A DNA stretch of 64,000 bases. Origin: Lichenostomus cassidix. Taxonomy: Eukaryota > Chordata > Aves > Passeriformes > Meliphagidae. Of the stretch, positions 26,041 to 39,642 are shown piece by piece. Within the stretch, counting starts at the first letter, position 1, and every line of letters begins with the position of its first letter. A program made the translations under genes and the position numbers. The stretch is taken from positions 73,637,663 to 73,701,662 of the forward strand of contig CM039211.1 of the NCBI GenBank assembly GCA_008360975.2, given 5' to 3'. Below the pieces are notes generated by a model. That model had not been told where the DNA came from and made no database searches. It was given only the letters and a program-made list of their open reading frames with translations.

Positions 26041-26071
<31 letters not shown>
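26036..26071 (+). repeat. (TG)n microsatellite
   Basis: This is an uninterrupted TG run broken once by a ttt, about 36 bp, followed by an AT-rich decay (tattatgtgtgtattattc). It is the clearest dinucleotide repeat in the window. Confidence 0.95.
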
Positions 26072-27158
26072 ATTATGTGTGTATTATTCAGGTATTCTGT
26101 TTACTTGGAGAACAAAACTGTAGCTCACACTGTACATAAATCCCACTCCACAAGACTGTAATCTCCTCACATCAAAAGCCATCTGATCAACGTTTTGAAT
26201 TCTGATAAGATAGCATGACAGTGTCAACTTCTAAAAGCTAAAAGGTAGAGTGCCCTGTTACAAAACTGTATCAGGGAAATTAGGGTGGATTTCAGTTACC
26301 CCAATCAAAAAAAAGTAACTGTTCATATACAACAATAAGTTCTCACCCTCTATTTTGTTTTTTTGGTAATCAAAATAATAAAACTCCTCTTTTGCCTTCT
26401 CACTACACAAAAATACACAGCGACCTTCAATAGAAATTTAAATTTATTACATAAAAGCTCCATATGCTCCATTAAATTTCAAGTAACAGCTATGGGCATG
26501 AAGACCACAGAACCTCCAAATTTTCAGATCCAAAGCAACAGAGGTCAGCATCAGTATTTTGGAGAGCAAAGTGCCAGGATCCTTTCTGTCTGGTAGTCCC
26601 CCATGTCTCACACTGGATCAGCTGGCACCCTTGTGATCCCAGAATATCAGCTGGATGGAAACGTGAACCAAACAACATCTTTAAGATAAGGGAAGATGTT
26701 CAAAACTGACATGCATCAAGGCAAAATACCAAATTCAATCTTTACAAAGTCAGAAAGTGGCATTTAAAAGGCTCCAAGGATTTATTTCCATAGGTATTTT
26801 TAGAGGTTTCTTATTTGTTTTTCACTTTCTCTACTACATATTGAGGGTGGAGAATTGAGAGACAAAAATTGAACAAAACACCAAAACCACCGTAAAAAAG
26901 GCTCACTTGCTAACCATCAACAGTGTGAATTTTGGAATAAAAATATACCTAAAGTAATTTGATACTGTAAGAGACAGCACAGAGAATGTGACATCTGTGA
27001 AGATGCCTGTAAACTACTTGCTACTTGAGGATTTTTTCTACTCATGGTTCTGGCATCCATTAATGTTTCCTTCCCTGATCCTGGCACTGTCTAATCTTGC
27101 CCAGCAGCTGGTATAAAATGAGAAGACTGGGAGGAGGCTGCAGTGTTGGCTGGCAAAT

Positions 27159-27199
27159 AAAAAGGAAAAAAAAGAGAAAAGGAAAAAAAAGGGAAAAAA
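27159..27199 (+). repeat. A-rich homopurine tract
   Basis: It consists of iterated GA/GGA interruptions in poly-A (aaaaggaaaaaaaagagaaa and continuing), with a smaller similar tract near 27246-27260. Confidence 0.85.
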
Positions 27200-27799
27200 C
27201 TCCCAAACAAACCACATTGGTCAGCCATATCAACCTTCTACAAAAAGAGGGGGAAAAAAAGTAACTTTGCTCAAAGGAATAGCTGGTCCTGCTTTTTAAC
27301 TCACCCCAACTTCTGAGCTGTCCTTTCCTCTGCCACCCTGCAAGGCCAGCCTGTTCTCCTTAAGAGGTGAACTCCTTCAACTGACTTCTGTGAGAATACT
27401 CTCACCCATTTATCCCAATCTCCTGTAACCCTGGAGCTCTGATCCTCTACCTGAAAGCTTTTTAGATTTGTCTGAACCAGAAGTAGTTAAAATGAAGGCT
27501 GAAACCTTCTGCTGTATTCACTGCTCACTGCCTGACACACAGGCACATGTAGGGGAAACATGTAATTTTAATATACATATAAAAATTAACCCATTGATAT
27601 CTATATTTATTAGTAATTAAGTGCAGATTTGATGAAGGCAAAGAAAAGTTTTCTTTCCAAAGACCCTGGCCAACCCGAATGAGTAAAGGTACTCTGATGA
27701 CAGCAGTTAAATGAGGGCATCAAACACACACTTTAAAATCGAAGGAAGTTTGATGTTGAGAACCAGAGAGAAGGTGGAGGTTTCCATGTGAACAGAATA

Positions 27800-27892
27800 G
27801 AATATTTTCAGTAGGAAGGGAGGGACCTAGAGTGACTATCTAACTGCCTCACCAGTTCAGGGCTGACCAAGTCGAAGATCTTAAAGCACATG
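27800..27892 (-). mobile_element. Older CR1 LINE, inverted, 3' portion, split by a nested CR1
   Basis: agaatattttcagtaggaag, ggacctagagtgactatc and ttcagggctgaccaagtcga match an inverted CR1 3' end of the type with a catctagtccaactgcctg block. It is interrupted at 27893 and continues at 28074. Confidence 0.75.
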
Positions 27893-28073
27893 CACAGGGT
27901 GCCCAGAGAAGCTGTGGCTGCCCCCCTGGATCCCTGGCAGTGTCCAAGGCTAGGCTGGCTGGGGTTTGGAGCAGCCTGGGATAGTGGAAGGTGTCCCTGT
28001 CCATGGCAGGGGGTTGAAATTATATGAGACTAAAGGTGCCTTCCAACCCAAACCACTCTGGGATTCCATGATG
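27893..28073 (+). mobile_element. Young CR1 LINE nested in an older, opposite-strand CR1
   Basis: cacagggtgcccagagaagc, gtccaaggctaggctggctg and gatagtggaaggtgtccctg lead to the tail cactctgggattccatgatg. It is a 5'-truncated young copy of about 180 bp. Confidence 0.9.
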
Positions 28074-28535
28074 GACCACCTCTCTAGGAAGCCTCTTCCA
28101 GGGTTTGAGCATCCTCTCATGCTTCCTAATGTCCAGTCTAAACCTCCCCTGGGCAGTTTTGAACGATTCCCACACATGCTATCACTAGATCCCAGGGAGG
28201 AGAGACTCCCTTCCTCAGGAAGATGCTGCAGGGAGCAGTGAGGTCTATCAGACCTCAGCCTCCTTCTCTCCAAACTAGGCAGACCCACACTTCAGCCACT
28301 CTTCACAGGACATTCCTTCCAGCCCTTTCACCAGCTTTGTTGCCCTTCTCTGGATGCATCCAAGCACCTTCATATCCTTCTTAAATGGTGTGTCCAGAAC
28401 TGCACACAGTGCCAGAAGTGAGACTGCAACAATGCTGAGTTAGGTGGGACAATCCCCTCCCTTGGCCACCCGGTTTTGCTGTGTCTGATGCACCCCAGGA
28501 TGCGGTTTTTCCTCTGGGAATTTCAGGGCACAGAA
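28074..28535 (-). mobile_element. Older CR1 LINE, inverted, 5' portion after the nested copy
   Basis: gaccacctctctaggaagcc, cctaatgtccagtctaaacc, agccctttcaccagctttgt and tgcaccccaggatgcggttt follow in the order expected for the same element as 27800-27892. About 50 bp of the consensus between the two halves seems to be missing. Confidence 0.8.
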
Positions 28536-29860
28536 GGATGACACAGCTTCCTGCAGCTTTAGTTATCCCCCCAGTCATCTGGAAGCCCTCCAAGCACCTT
28601 GTGTAAAACATGCAGATAGTCAAAATTGACAAATAAATGAGACTTTGCTAAAGATTCTTCCAAAGTTTCTCTGAAAATTTCAACAACCTAAATGGCCACT
28701 GCAGTTATTTTGGTTTAGGTGATCATATCACTTCCAATATTTAACTCAAATTCCACATTAATTCAAGAAGTGCACATAAGACTACAGCCAAAGACCAAAT
28801 ACCTAGCAAAAATAAGAGCTTGAAAATAAGAATTGCTGAAATTCATTATACGTTTACATTCGTTTTTTTCGTCCAAAATTTAAGACTTGAACAAGACAAC
28901 AGCACTAAGCAAAACATGCAAAGCCACTTACATCCTTATTTGTTTAAATTAGAAAGCTGATATTTTCTCTAGTGAAATCAACTGCAATTTTAAAATAAAT
29001 ATATCAAAGGCAAAAATGTAAACAGCACCAGGCCAACATCTTAACCACACAGAAAGGAAGCAAATTGGGCAGGGTAAAGAAAAGTGGTATAAAACCAGTG
29101 TTCACTAACCCCTCTACAAATACAACCTAGGCTGAAACAGCATATACAGGATTCAAAAGAAAAATTCCCAGTGTTAATGTTTAAGTAATTGTAATTCATA
29201 ATCTTCCTCCTGGCACATGCCAGATTTTATGAGAGCTATAAATCTTTAACGTTATTGAAAAAAAGAAAGGTCTTGAAGACATACATGCCATGTGTATTAG
29301 CTCAGAGAAACTAGATTAATCTGCAGCAATAAAAAAAAGCCAATTCTGCTAAGCCTGATTAAATATTTAGGTCATATTGTTTCTGTGGCAGAATTTGAAA
29401 AATGCACAGCAAATAACATCTTTCCCTGAGCTTGAAGACTTAATCACTGTATTTTCAAAAGGCAGTTACGTTACAACACGACTCTACAGGAAAGCCAATA
29501 TGAAAGTCCTTAAAAGAAAAATAAATGAAAGTATAAGCTAATTAAACTAGTACGTTAGTCAATACACCAAACTACCTCTGTACACGTGGGCAGAAAGTCA
29601 TGACATGCAGTGAACATTTTATTACTGTTCATGTTTGATAATTTGTGTTCTAGGAAGTCCTATTAGTCACTACACCCCTGTTCCCCAAGACAAACCCAAC
29701 CAAAATACATTCTGTACTCAAACACTAAATATATGATAACAAGAACTCATTAGATCATCCACTGCATAAGGATTGATTTATATTCAGCCTGAAATATCAC
29801 CAATTAATGTTACTCCATACAGTATAAAGAGCTGAAAGGCAAACCATCCCTCTGCCTATC

Positions 29861-29990
29861 TCAAGGCAAGGTTGGATGGGGCTCGGAACAATCTGGTCTA
29901 GTGGAAGGTGCCCCTGCCCATGGCAGGAGGGTTGGAATTATTATTTTTAAGACATCTTCCTACCATGGGCCAGTCTAGGATGCTGTGATT
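29861..29990 (+). mobile_element. CR1 LINE 3' piece, diverged
   Basis: ggttggatggggctcggaac, tggtctagtggaaggtgccc and catggcaggagggttggaat, with a decayed tail ggatgctgtgattcc. Confidence 0.8.
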
Positions 29991-30327
29991 CCTGCCAACA
30001 GCAAAACACATCGTATACATCCATGCAAAAATAGAATTTCGGATTAAATTTTTCATTTCTGTTTAGTACACTGCCATTCATGACATGCAGGTCACCCTAT
30101 GATCCTGATGAAGCACAGCAGAAATCTAACTATGTATTTGTTTTTCCACACCGAGAACATTATGAAAGATTGACATGCCCATGTTCATGGAAGGGTATTC
30201 TGGGCTTCTTTGGGGTGAGTTTCTGCCACTGTGGTATTAGCACAGTTAAACTGCTAAAGAAATTCCTCATTTGTCATATAGTTTAAGTATTTTTAAGTTG
30301 TTATTCTTATGTTAGAGTCATAATTAA

Positions 30328-30890
30328 GATGAAAGAGACCTTAAGGGGTCTCTAGCCAGACCTCCTGCTCAAAGTGGGCTTAAAACTGAACCCACACCTG
30401 AGCAGGGGTTTATCTGGTTGGGTCTCAGAAGCCTCCAGGGACAGAGATTCTACAGCTTCCCCATGCTGCTGACCCAATTTTGCCCTGACCATGAAAAATT
30501 GCCTTCTTCCCTCAGCCTGGAACCTCCTGACCATTGTCTCTCATCTTTGGGCCACACTCTTCTGTATAAAGAGCCTCACTCCATCTCCTCAGTAGCACTC
30601 TCATACACATGGGAATGCTGCTCACCCTTTCTGAACCTGCTGCCGTAGCTTTGCCCCAAAGCCTTCTTTCCCCCAAGCTAAACAAGCCCAGTGCCCACAG
30701 CCCATCTTCCCACACCAGTTCCCAGCCACCATGCAGCCCCCCAATGAACTCCCTCCAGCCTGGCAAGCCCTCCTCCATGTCTAGAGGCCCAAAACCTGGA
30801 TGCAGTTTTCCAGGTGTGATCCAACACAGTGGTCTTGCCTTGGCACAGTTCAACACCTCGCACTCTCAGATGTGTTTCACCAGGTCCTGT
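30328..30890 (-). mobile_element. Old CR1-like LINE, inverted
   Basis: gaaagagaccttaaggggtc, then tctagccagacctcctgctc, further on the gggcccaaaactggacacag-type block (here aggcccaaaacctggatgca), and ccaggtgtgatccaacacag near 30820. The order is consistent with a diverged CR1 spanning the 3' UTR and ORF2 end. The family assignment is less certain than for the other copies. Confidence 0.6.
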
Positions 30891-33082
30891 GGACATGGAT
30901 GTGTCAGGTCTCAAGTAATTCTGACTTGATCCTTTTCCACTGCTGGCTTTTTCCTTCCTCCTTGACCCCCACCTAATGTCCTCTTGTAAGTAACATTCTC
31001 ATAGATTTCTAGAAATACTTCATTCCTGCAGGCCTTCTTTTCAGACACAAGTATCCCTAAATTTGTATTTTACATCATAGAGTGATGACAGGACTTTAAA
31101 TTACATTACTGCAAAACAGCAGTTTGGCAGTGAGGGGTCACCATGGGGTTAAAGGTGCCATAACAACACAAAAAAGGATGAAAATTATTTAAATACTTAA
31201 GAAGCTATTATTTGTGATAATGTGTCACAGATGTAAGTTCCCATGCCCTGAAGCAGCACTCTGTCACAGTATTGGCCAAATGTACACAACAGGCTTATGA
31301 GAGGAGTATTATCTTTATGCATGAAAGTATTTATAGTGAAGGAGGGTAAGGAAATGAAAACCAAACAAGTTCTGGAGATGTCTGATAGACTGAAAACAAA
31401 ACGAGAAATATATGAGATTCTTCTACAGAAAGACCAAATGACTTCTGTACAGATGAAGTTCCATCAAAAAGAACAAAAGGATTTGGATATTAAAAGCAGA
31501 CAGAAATAACGGATGACCCATAAGCAAAAAAGATATAAAAGAGCTTGGAGGAAGTGTCTATTCAGTTGTGATGTTTCAGACAAAGGCAAAGGCTTTAATC
31601 ACCCAGATGCAATGGTTACTTGGAAGGCACATATCCCTGTCAGCTTAAGAGATGCTACTATGGGAATGTTGTTTTGGAAACCTCCTGTGCTTTTATCCTT
31701 TGGCTAGACACTTGTGATAATTCACAGGCTCTGCACAGGATTACAGGGATGCTACAACTCCCTCATTAACACAGGCATTTGCATCTCCGTCTGCCTGAAC
31801 CTGGAAAATCCTCCATCGGGAGGCAATGGCAAGGGAGGGCACAGCACGGGAGGGCAGAGATGTCTGAGCCCCTGCCCTGCTTCCCCCACCCACCATTCAC
31901 CCATCTGAGCAAACTGGGGGACTTGGAGACTATTAGCACGCAACTAACGAGTTGCAGAAGCATGTCTCTACACAACTTCATAGTACATTTTTTTATTTAT
32001 TACAAAAGTAAGTGCATTTACTTCACCTAAAAGCCTGTTATTTCCTAAACTCGCTGAAGGCCATTACCATTAAAAGGGCTGAGTCATTCAACAGTTATAA
32101 AGGCCTGCTGCACAATAAAGTTGTTAAATCCTGATTTTTTTGCCTGTACCTACAATTTCACCCTCCATTTACAAATGTCAGATGATTCAATGTGCATTAT
32201 TGTCTTCGAGAGCCACAAAAACTCCAGTGAAAATACATGGTGGTGGGGAATGCCTTGCTTTGAGTACTTAAGAGACTCAGAAATTTCATAAGCTGTTGTT
32301 TTCTATTCCCAAAATTCATTAGAAAGCCTATTTGAAAATTGTCACTGAAGTGTGGCGTCTGAATGAACCGAAACATTCCATATGTGGTGGAAAAGAAAGT
32401 TTTCAGGAGGCATTTGGAGGGCACTGACACAGGTCAGTTGGATATTACACAGCTCTGCTTCCCTCCCTGCAGCCACTCATACCTATCCTGACTTCACTCT
32501 AGAGGGACATTAGTTTACTGAACTGCAAAGCTGGAAAAATACTAGACATATATAATGACGTCAGTTAAAATGTGAAATAAGCAGCAGCCTGACAAGGAAA
32601 AAGAAAAGTAATTAATGCTGTATTTTTGGCTACATTTTTGTTCCATACTAATGTTTACTTAGAATCATTTTAGTTTGTCAGATAAATCCTTGTAAGTTCA
32701 TTAGTCATTCATTTCTTTAAATCACAGCGCAGTTTTTTCCAAAGAAAAAATTTCTGAAAAAGAAGGAGTACATGTTGTATCTGAATAAAGCATTAATGAG
32801 CCAAATACCCTGCAACTGAGGATAAATGACAGGTTCAAGCAAGTGATTATCTTGAGTCACCTCTGTTTCTGTCAAGGAATATTGTCCCACAAATATGTTT
32901 CATTCAAAACAAACTGAGAAGACAAGACTGCAATTTCTAGGATTCTACTGGAATGGCAAATAATAGCTTCTAAAAGACTATCAGAATTCCCTTGGTTTTT
33001 TACATCCCAGAAAAATCTTATGCAGGACAACTTATTGGTATGAAACAGTCTTTTTATAATACAAAAGCTATATGGATCACAT

Positions 33083-33128
33083 CTAGATATCTTTAAAGTC
33101 CTTTCCAAACCAAACCATTCTATGACTC
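33083..33128 (+). mobile_element. CR1 LINE extreme 3' end
   Basis: Only tctttaaagtcctttccaaa and ccaaaccattctatgactcc remain, a CR1 terminus of about 45 bp. Confidence 0.65.
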
Positions 33129-35218
33129 CCATATTAGACATCCAAATCCCAAATAATACAGTGGGTCACAACCCAGCAAATATTTCAGGGGCCTTAATCT
33201 TTTTTCCAGCTAAAAGAAATCACAACTGCAGTAGCAGAACTGGAATACTGCTACTGGCTTTCTCATTTTTGCTTACTGTAACCATTAAACATGCAGAAAA
33301 CTTATGCGACACAACTCAGAACAACCTCAGTCTACTCTGCAAATTCATCTGTAAAACAACACTGAAGTGTATCACAAAAATAGTTATTTCTCTACCGGTT
33401 TCCTCAGATACTTCTTCCTCTCTGTAGAAGAGATTCACAGGATCAACAGTTTCAAGGTTCCACCAAAAAAAGGAAGTTTAATTCCCCAGTTTGAAGACTA
33501 TATCAAATTATACTGATTCCAAAGAGCTTATGTGGCACAGTAAAGATGAATGGCCCATTCATAATAATTAAAGATGTCACAATGGGGCCTTCTGCCTCCT
33601 AACTCCAGCTCTGTGTGACACGTGTAATGCTCTAGATTCCCCGAAAAAAGGATCAAGGCTTCAACCCACCTCAGTTCTATGCCAATTTGAATCATACCTC
33701 CTGTCAGGCAGTGACTTGCAGTTCATAAGACACTGAAATACCACACAATTCTCTGGATGGCAGAAGACAAATGAGTTGTACTAGTGTCTTGCCCCCAAAA
33801 ATGACAGAATTATCCTGCTGGCTGTGGCCTACAAGTCAGCAGACACAGAAAAAGTGGTTGAGGGTAGAGCAAACTACGTTGCACAAAGCTGAGCTTTCAG
33901 AGTGATGCTTACTTAGATGCTAAATACCTTTTAAAGCCAGATCAGCAATCAAAATGTCATTTTTAAGGTGTCCTGTGGCCGTTAACTGCAGAGCAGAAGA
34001 TAAGGTAGTTTAACCACTCTGCTCCATGTAAGAAGACCCTGACACAGAGAGAAGAAACTGTTTCCCCAGTAGCCCTCCGTGGCTCACACTGATCCAATTT
34101 GTCCATCTGGGAAGTCTCCACGACCCATGAGCTGGAGGTCCTGGGCTGCAAACACTTCCAATGGCACGTCGGGCACTCAACTGCTCACACCAGATGGGGC
34201 ACAAGGGTATTACTGTCCCATCAGATGCCACTCAGAATCTCCAGCAGGTTTGACGAGACTTAAACCAAATTCAATGATATTTCCATGCTGGAAACAGCTG
34301 ATATCAGCCTAAAACCTCATCTCCATATGTTACACACAGGCAAAAACAGTCAAGCCCCCATGGGGTACCCTTCTTGCCATTGACATAGCTAAAGTAGCAT
34401 TTTAATACATTTGACCACAATTACACTCAACTTTTAGTAACAAAGGATGCTTCTTTCCTCTTAAAAAATTAACTTAGTTCTATTTACATCCCTAAGTCAT
34501 ACCAGAAAGAACCCATTTGCTACTAATATTTTCTTTTCTCTTGTCCGAACAATTGTTGTCTCCCCTTTTGTCACAGCCTTTCCTGCTAATTGCAATGACA
34601 CCTCCCAATTCTGGAATGGCTGATCAGCTTATAAGCTTCCCCACAGCTAATCTAGGTCAACAAGCTACTAATAAGGCCAGCATATGTTTCTTTTATTTAG
34701 CGCTATTGAGATCTTTTCAAATCTCTTCTGTCTCCCAATAAAAGGCACCCCAGGGATGCGAGACCCACTGCAGGCTTGAGGAGTAACAGTGGCAGAGCAG
34801 AGAATGAGTGGTATAAAAAGCACTGCATGAAGTGTAGTGAGGCTGTGCCTGTGCACAGCTCAGGGAAGGGAAGGCAAAGCTGCCCAAGGTTTGACCAGGT
34901 GACTCAAACTGTGTCTCCAGGTGTCCTGCTGTGCACACAACCTCGGCTACTGGCAGCCCACAGGTGAAAAGCAAAACTCAGGCTCAGAGGCTTGAACTTG
35001 CTTGACCTTCCATTTCCACAGTGTCCCCTTTCAAATATGGTCTGAGCATGAGAACATCAGTAAGGCCGTTTTTCTGAGAAGACATTAGTTTTCACTCTAC
35101 TTGGAACACTTAATAAAAATGGGTTTGCCATTTCTGTAACATACTGCACTGCATAGCGGCTGAAAAAAAAACTAACTCATTATAAAGCAGTTTCTCATAA
35201 ACAGAATATCACTTTATT

Positions 35219-35473
35219 ACAGAATCATAGAATGGCTTGTGTTGTAAGGGATTTAAAGCTCATCTTGTTCTGCCCACTGCCATGGCAGGAACACCTTCCA
35301 CTGTCCCAGGTTGCTCCAAGCCCTGTCCAGCCTGGCCTTGGACACTGCCAGGGATCCAGGGGCAGCCACAGCTTCTCTGGGCACCCTGTGCCAGGGCCTC
35401 CCCACCCTCACAGCCAGCAATTCCTTCCCAATATCCCATCTCTCCCTACCCTCTGGCACTGGGAAGCCATTTA
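35219..35473 (-). mobile_element. Young-subfamily CR1 LINE, inverted
   Basis: It starts acagaatcatagaatggctt and ends ctctggcactgggaagccat, about 255 bp. It is well preserved apart from changes near the tail. Confidence 0.92.
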
Positions 35474-36313
35474 ATATCCATGCTAGACAATAAATGCTTT
35501 CTTCTCTAAACAAAAATGCTACAAACTATTTCAAAGTTAAGAAGAACTAAATTGTCTTTGAGGATTTTAATTCTTACTTTTGAGGTGAAATCAACCAGTC
35601 AGTTCTGCAGCCCACCATTCTGAAGAGGATTTATTGCTAAAACCTGTATCTTACAGCACATGGTAAATGCCACCCAAGCGAAGGATGGAGGAAAAATCAA
35701 TACAAATTTTTCAAAGTAACAAATGCCCCAGTCTAAGTATCGTATGGCAATGTAAATTTGCTGGGATGAACAGGTCATCAGCTACTGCTTTAAGGCACAC
35801 ACAGAAAATCAAGCAAGCTGGTAAGTTGCAGATAAATCACCTGAAGCTGTATCCACAGAAAGATGCTTTTTGCCTGTTCATCTCAGTGATATGATGTGTA
35901 TATGAAAATAGTCAGGGATAGGAATTACTAAAAGCCACCATTTGTATCAAAAGGTTCTCCCAAAGCATGGAATTGGAGAAGGGCTGCAGGGCATCCTGCA
36001 CTGCCAGTGAAACTAACATAAAAGGTTAAAAATCTCATTTAGAAAATTTAGAAAATAGTCATACTATTGTTAAAACTTTCATTGAAATAATTTCTTTCTA
36101 GAACAATCCATATGTGATTCATAAGAGACAAAAAATTACCTATTATTCTTGAACAGCTCAGACTGGATGTACTTGAGTTTCACTATCAGAAACATGGATT
36201 TTTGACTATTTCCCTCACGCTATTTGCAGAGGCAGATTACACTGCTTTAGTGAAACTGTTCATTACCTCAATTCTTTCCTTTCTTCTTTTCTTTTGGTTA
36301 AAAAAGAAATAGG

Positions 36314-36387
36314 AAAGCTGATGCTCAGAGGATTCGCTATTGAGCAGTACAAAGCTGATGCTTAGAGGGTTCAGTATTTAACAGCAC
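36314..36387. repeat. 37-bp diverged tandem duplication
   Basis: aaagctgatgctcagaggat at 36314 recurs as aaagctgatgcttagagggt at 36351. The period is 37 bp, with similarity continuing to the shared agca end (gagcagtac / aacagcac). Confidence 0.8.
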
Positions 36388-37726
36388 TGGCCACAGGGAA
36401 CTAATTCCAAGAAGCTTCATGGTTTATTATGTTATAATTTAACCTGTGAAGTCTGTCAATGTCTGCTGCCGTGGGAGCAGAAGCAGTCTCTTTTCTCTAG
36501 GGCTTGCCATTGTGAACACTTCTCTGCTACAATTAAGAGATCAGTAAACTGAGATTTAATTTAATGGCCCAATTAAGAGACGGAGATTTGAACCCAGATT
36601 GTAAAAACCTTGTGCACTGATCATTCATACAGTGCCATTACAGCCTACCCAAGCCCAGGCTCCTGGTGTGCATGGTATGATGCAAACCTGTGTGTTTCAA
36701 ACCATCCCCAGAGCTGTGCAGCTCTAAGCAATGTAAAACCCTTGTTCCAAGAGCACAGAGAAGGAATAAAGGAGGGAGGAACCAGTTTTTTGTTGTGTGT
36801 TAATAAATGTATAGGTTGGCGATTTTGCCATAAATCTATCACTGAACATCTTACTAGGGTTATCTTGCTTTTTGATTACTGAAAGCTGACATTCCTGAAA
36901 TAAAAGAATTTTTCAAAATAAGGTTTCCTAGTGTCAAAGAGCTTCAACTCTCAAATCTGGAACAATTTTATGAAGTTTTCTATCTGAAAAACTGCTCTAA
37001 TTTAACACCATTCATTACCCTGCTGTAAGAAAGAAGCCAGAATGATAAGCTTAACAGAATTACTGCACATCCTATTCACCTAATTTGATTTGCGTAATTT
37101 AGACATCTCAGTTGAAGTTTCAAATGCCAACTCAGCTCAAATCTTATAATTTAAAAATCACAACTCCTGTATGAGAAGAAACACTTCTGTTTTATACCCA
37201 CACTTCTAAATGAGAATTAAATTAGAAAGCAAACAACTTTGAAGCATTCAGGCAACAACCTGGATTATGCTTCCAGGTTTTTCCCCTTAAGAAGCACCTT
37301 TGACTTTGGCAACCCTATCTCCCGAGTTCTCTGCTCCAACTATCCCATCACTATTCTCCAATGAAAGAGGAAGCTCTCTGTTAAAAAACTACCCAAAAAC
37401 ACTGTGGACATCAAAGAAAAAAAAGCAGCAAAACCAGAATGCTGAGAGAATCTAAAGCTGTTGTGGGAGCCAAATTTATTTATCTTCCTATGTGAGCAGC
37501 CTAGAGAGTTTTGAGCCAGCAATTACATCTCATTATTGGCGCTGCTAAAAGGTACTATTAAGCAATTGGTAAATTTTAATTTCACCACATTCACACACTA
37601 GCAATTTCAGATTTTTCAGTTCAGTGTAGACCCTAATACATGGGTCACACAGGTCTTGCTGCTCTATAAACATTTTTGTTCTTTGCTGAAGCACAGTGAT
37701 TCACGCAAATTTTTCTGAGCATAAAA

Positions 37727-38303
37727 TGGATCAAGAGCAGCCCTGAGGAGAAGGAGCTGGGCGTGCTCCTGCCTTGAACTCCCTGTGCTCTGGGCTGAGC
37801 CCAGCATGGGCAGCAGGGAGGGGAGGATTCTGCCCCTGTGCCCCATGCTCAGGTGAGAGCTCACCTGCAGAGCTGCCCCAGCCCTGGGAACAACAGCACA
37901 AGGAGCTGGAGCTGCTGCAGCCAGGCCAGAGGAGCCACGGAGATGCTGCCAGGGCTGGAGCAACTCTGCTCTGGAGCCAGGCTGGGAGAGCTGGGGGTGT
38001 TCAGCTGGACAAGAGCAGCTCCAGGGAGAGCTCAGAGCTCCTGCCAGGGCCTAAAGGGACTCCAGGAGAGCTGCAGAGGGACAAGGCATGGAGGGACAGG
38101 ACACAGGGAATGGCTTCCCAGTGCCAGAGGGCAGGGTTGTATTTGGTATAAGGAAGAATTTTATTTACAATTACAGTAAGGAAAACAATGGACAGGTCTT
38201 GGAGCAACCTGGGATAGTGGAAGGTGTCCCTGCCCATGGAAGGGAAGGTAGAACAAGATAGGTTTTAAGGTCCATCCCCACTGAAACTATTCTGGTATCC
38301 TAA
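37727..38303 (+). mobile_element. Young-subfamily CR1 LINE with a replaced middle segment
   Basis: It is standard from gatcaagagcagccctgagg to gccagtgccagagggcagg at about 38133. About 55 bp of AT-rich, non-CR1-like sequence (ttgtatttggtataaggaag and on) then replaces the usual gagatgggatattggg block and the segment that follows. CR1 resumes at ggacaggtcttggagcaacc and ends ctattctggtatcctaag. Confidence 0.88.
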
Positions 38304-39642
38304 GATATACCTTGCAGTAGCAATACAATGTTCCTATAGAAACTCACACACGACAATTTACAGCCAATTTTTAGTCCAGCATAAGCTGGGCTTAAAACAC
38401 ACAGTTTAAAGTAACATTCTGTACTCTTTTCTTAATAGTCATAAATATTTTTACTCAAGAAAATCCCATCAGACTCCTATAAGAGGAAATCATACCAGAG
38501 AAATTAAATTACTAACATAGAAAACCATAGAGCAATTAAATGGTTTGGTTGGGGAGCTGAAACTTCTCAAATACAGCAATACACATCATCAAGGATGGCA
38601 ATTTTCACAGTAGCTTAAGAAGCACAATTGACCCTACAAAAAGGTGAAGACTTTGCTGAAGAGTGAAAAGGGAATGCAAGGCTTCATCCTCCCCTCAGAT
38701 GAGAGACCTGAACAACTATAGTAATGCAGTCAGATTTTACAAACATTGAGGTTTATGTACTTACAACTTCTTTTAAAAAAAGAAAAACAACCTTTACAGC
38801 CAGTACATGGTCTAAAGCTTTGCTCTCAGAGCACATACAGCAGGGCTGTGATGACACTCAAGTACAACCTGCTGCATCCCATAGCATGCAAAAGTTACAC
38901 AGGTCTCTGATCTGTATCCCTTTAAAGCACACATTCTTCTTTAATTCCATTTGACTCCTACAAGCAGCAGGAGAATTCACACAAACCTCTTTCCTCATGT
39001 TGTTTCCTGAATCTCACTGAAACTTTTATGACTGTCAAAGAAATCAACAAAAGTGCAATCAATAAAGTTCTTAGTGGCTCACACAGCTCTGCACATGAGC
39101 AGCTGTGGTAATAATGTAGAAAAGAACAAAGACTGGATGGTGTTTCTAGCTCCATGAAGTAATTTAATGTTAAAAGTGCACGTCTAATTAGCGAGGTGCA
39201 CGGCAACCTCTAGTGGCATATGCCTGCTTAGAAAACAGCAAACATTCCAACACATGAAGCCACAGGAAAAGCATTTGCCTGATGTGATCAGCCCTCTTCT
39301 TGTCACTAATTTTATTACAATGGCACGGAGAGGACTTGCCAGAGCACAGCTGATCCAAGGAAGACCCTCCAAGTGTTCCATACACTACAGCAGTCCAGCA
39401 AGCTGGAGAAAAGCCAAATATCATGAAAGCTGTTTCCAAATAGGTTAAAGGAATTAATGACAACTGACTTGCAGTTTTAAGGGACAAACTGAATACCTAT
39501 ACTACTGTGCAGGTGCATTTAAATATAAGTTCAAGATACTACAAATGGCAGCACTCCACAGTGCAGTGCAGCATCGTCACAAGCACTCTGCTGATAAAAG
39601 AGCTCTGTGCAATTAAACACAAACGCATGGCAGCAGGGCACA

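Noticed and set aside
31297..31509. Lysine/glutamate-rich 70-codon plus frame
   Set aside because: This composition is what A-rich DNA gives by chance. No homology is recognisable.
39184..39487. Overlapping open frames of 60-99 codons on both strands
   Set aside because: No recognisable motif, and multiple frames are open at once. Consistent with chance.
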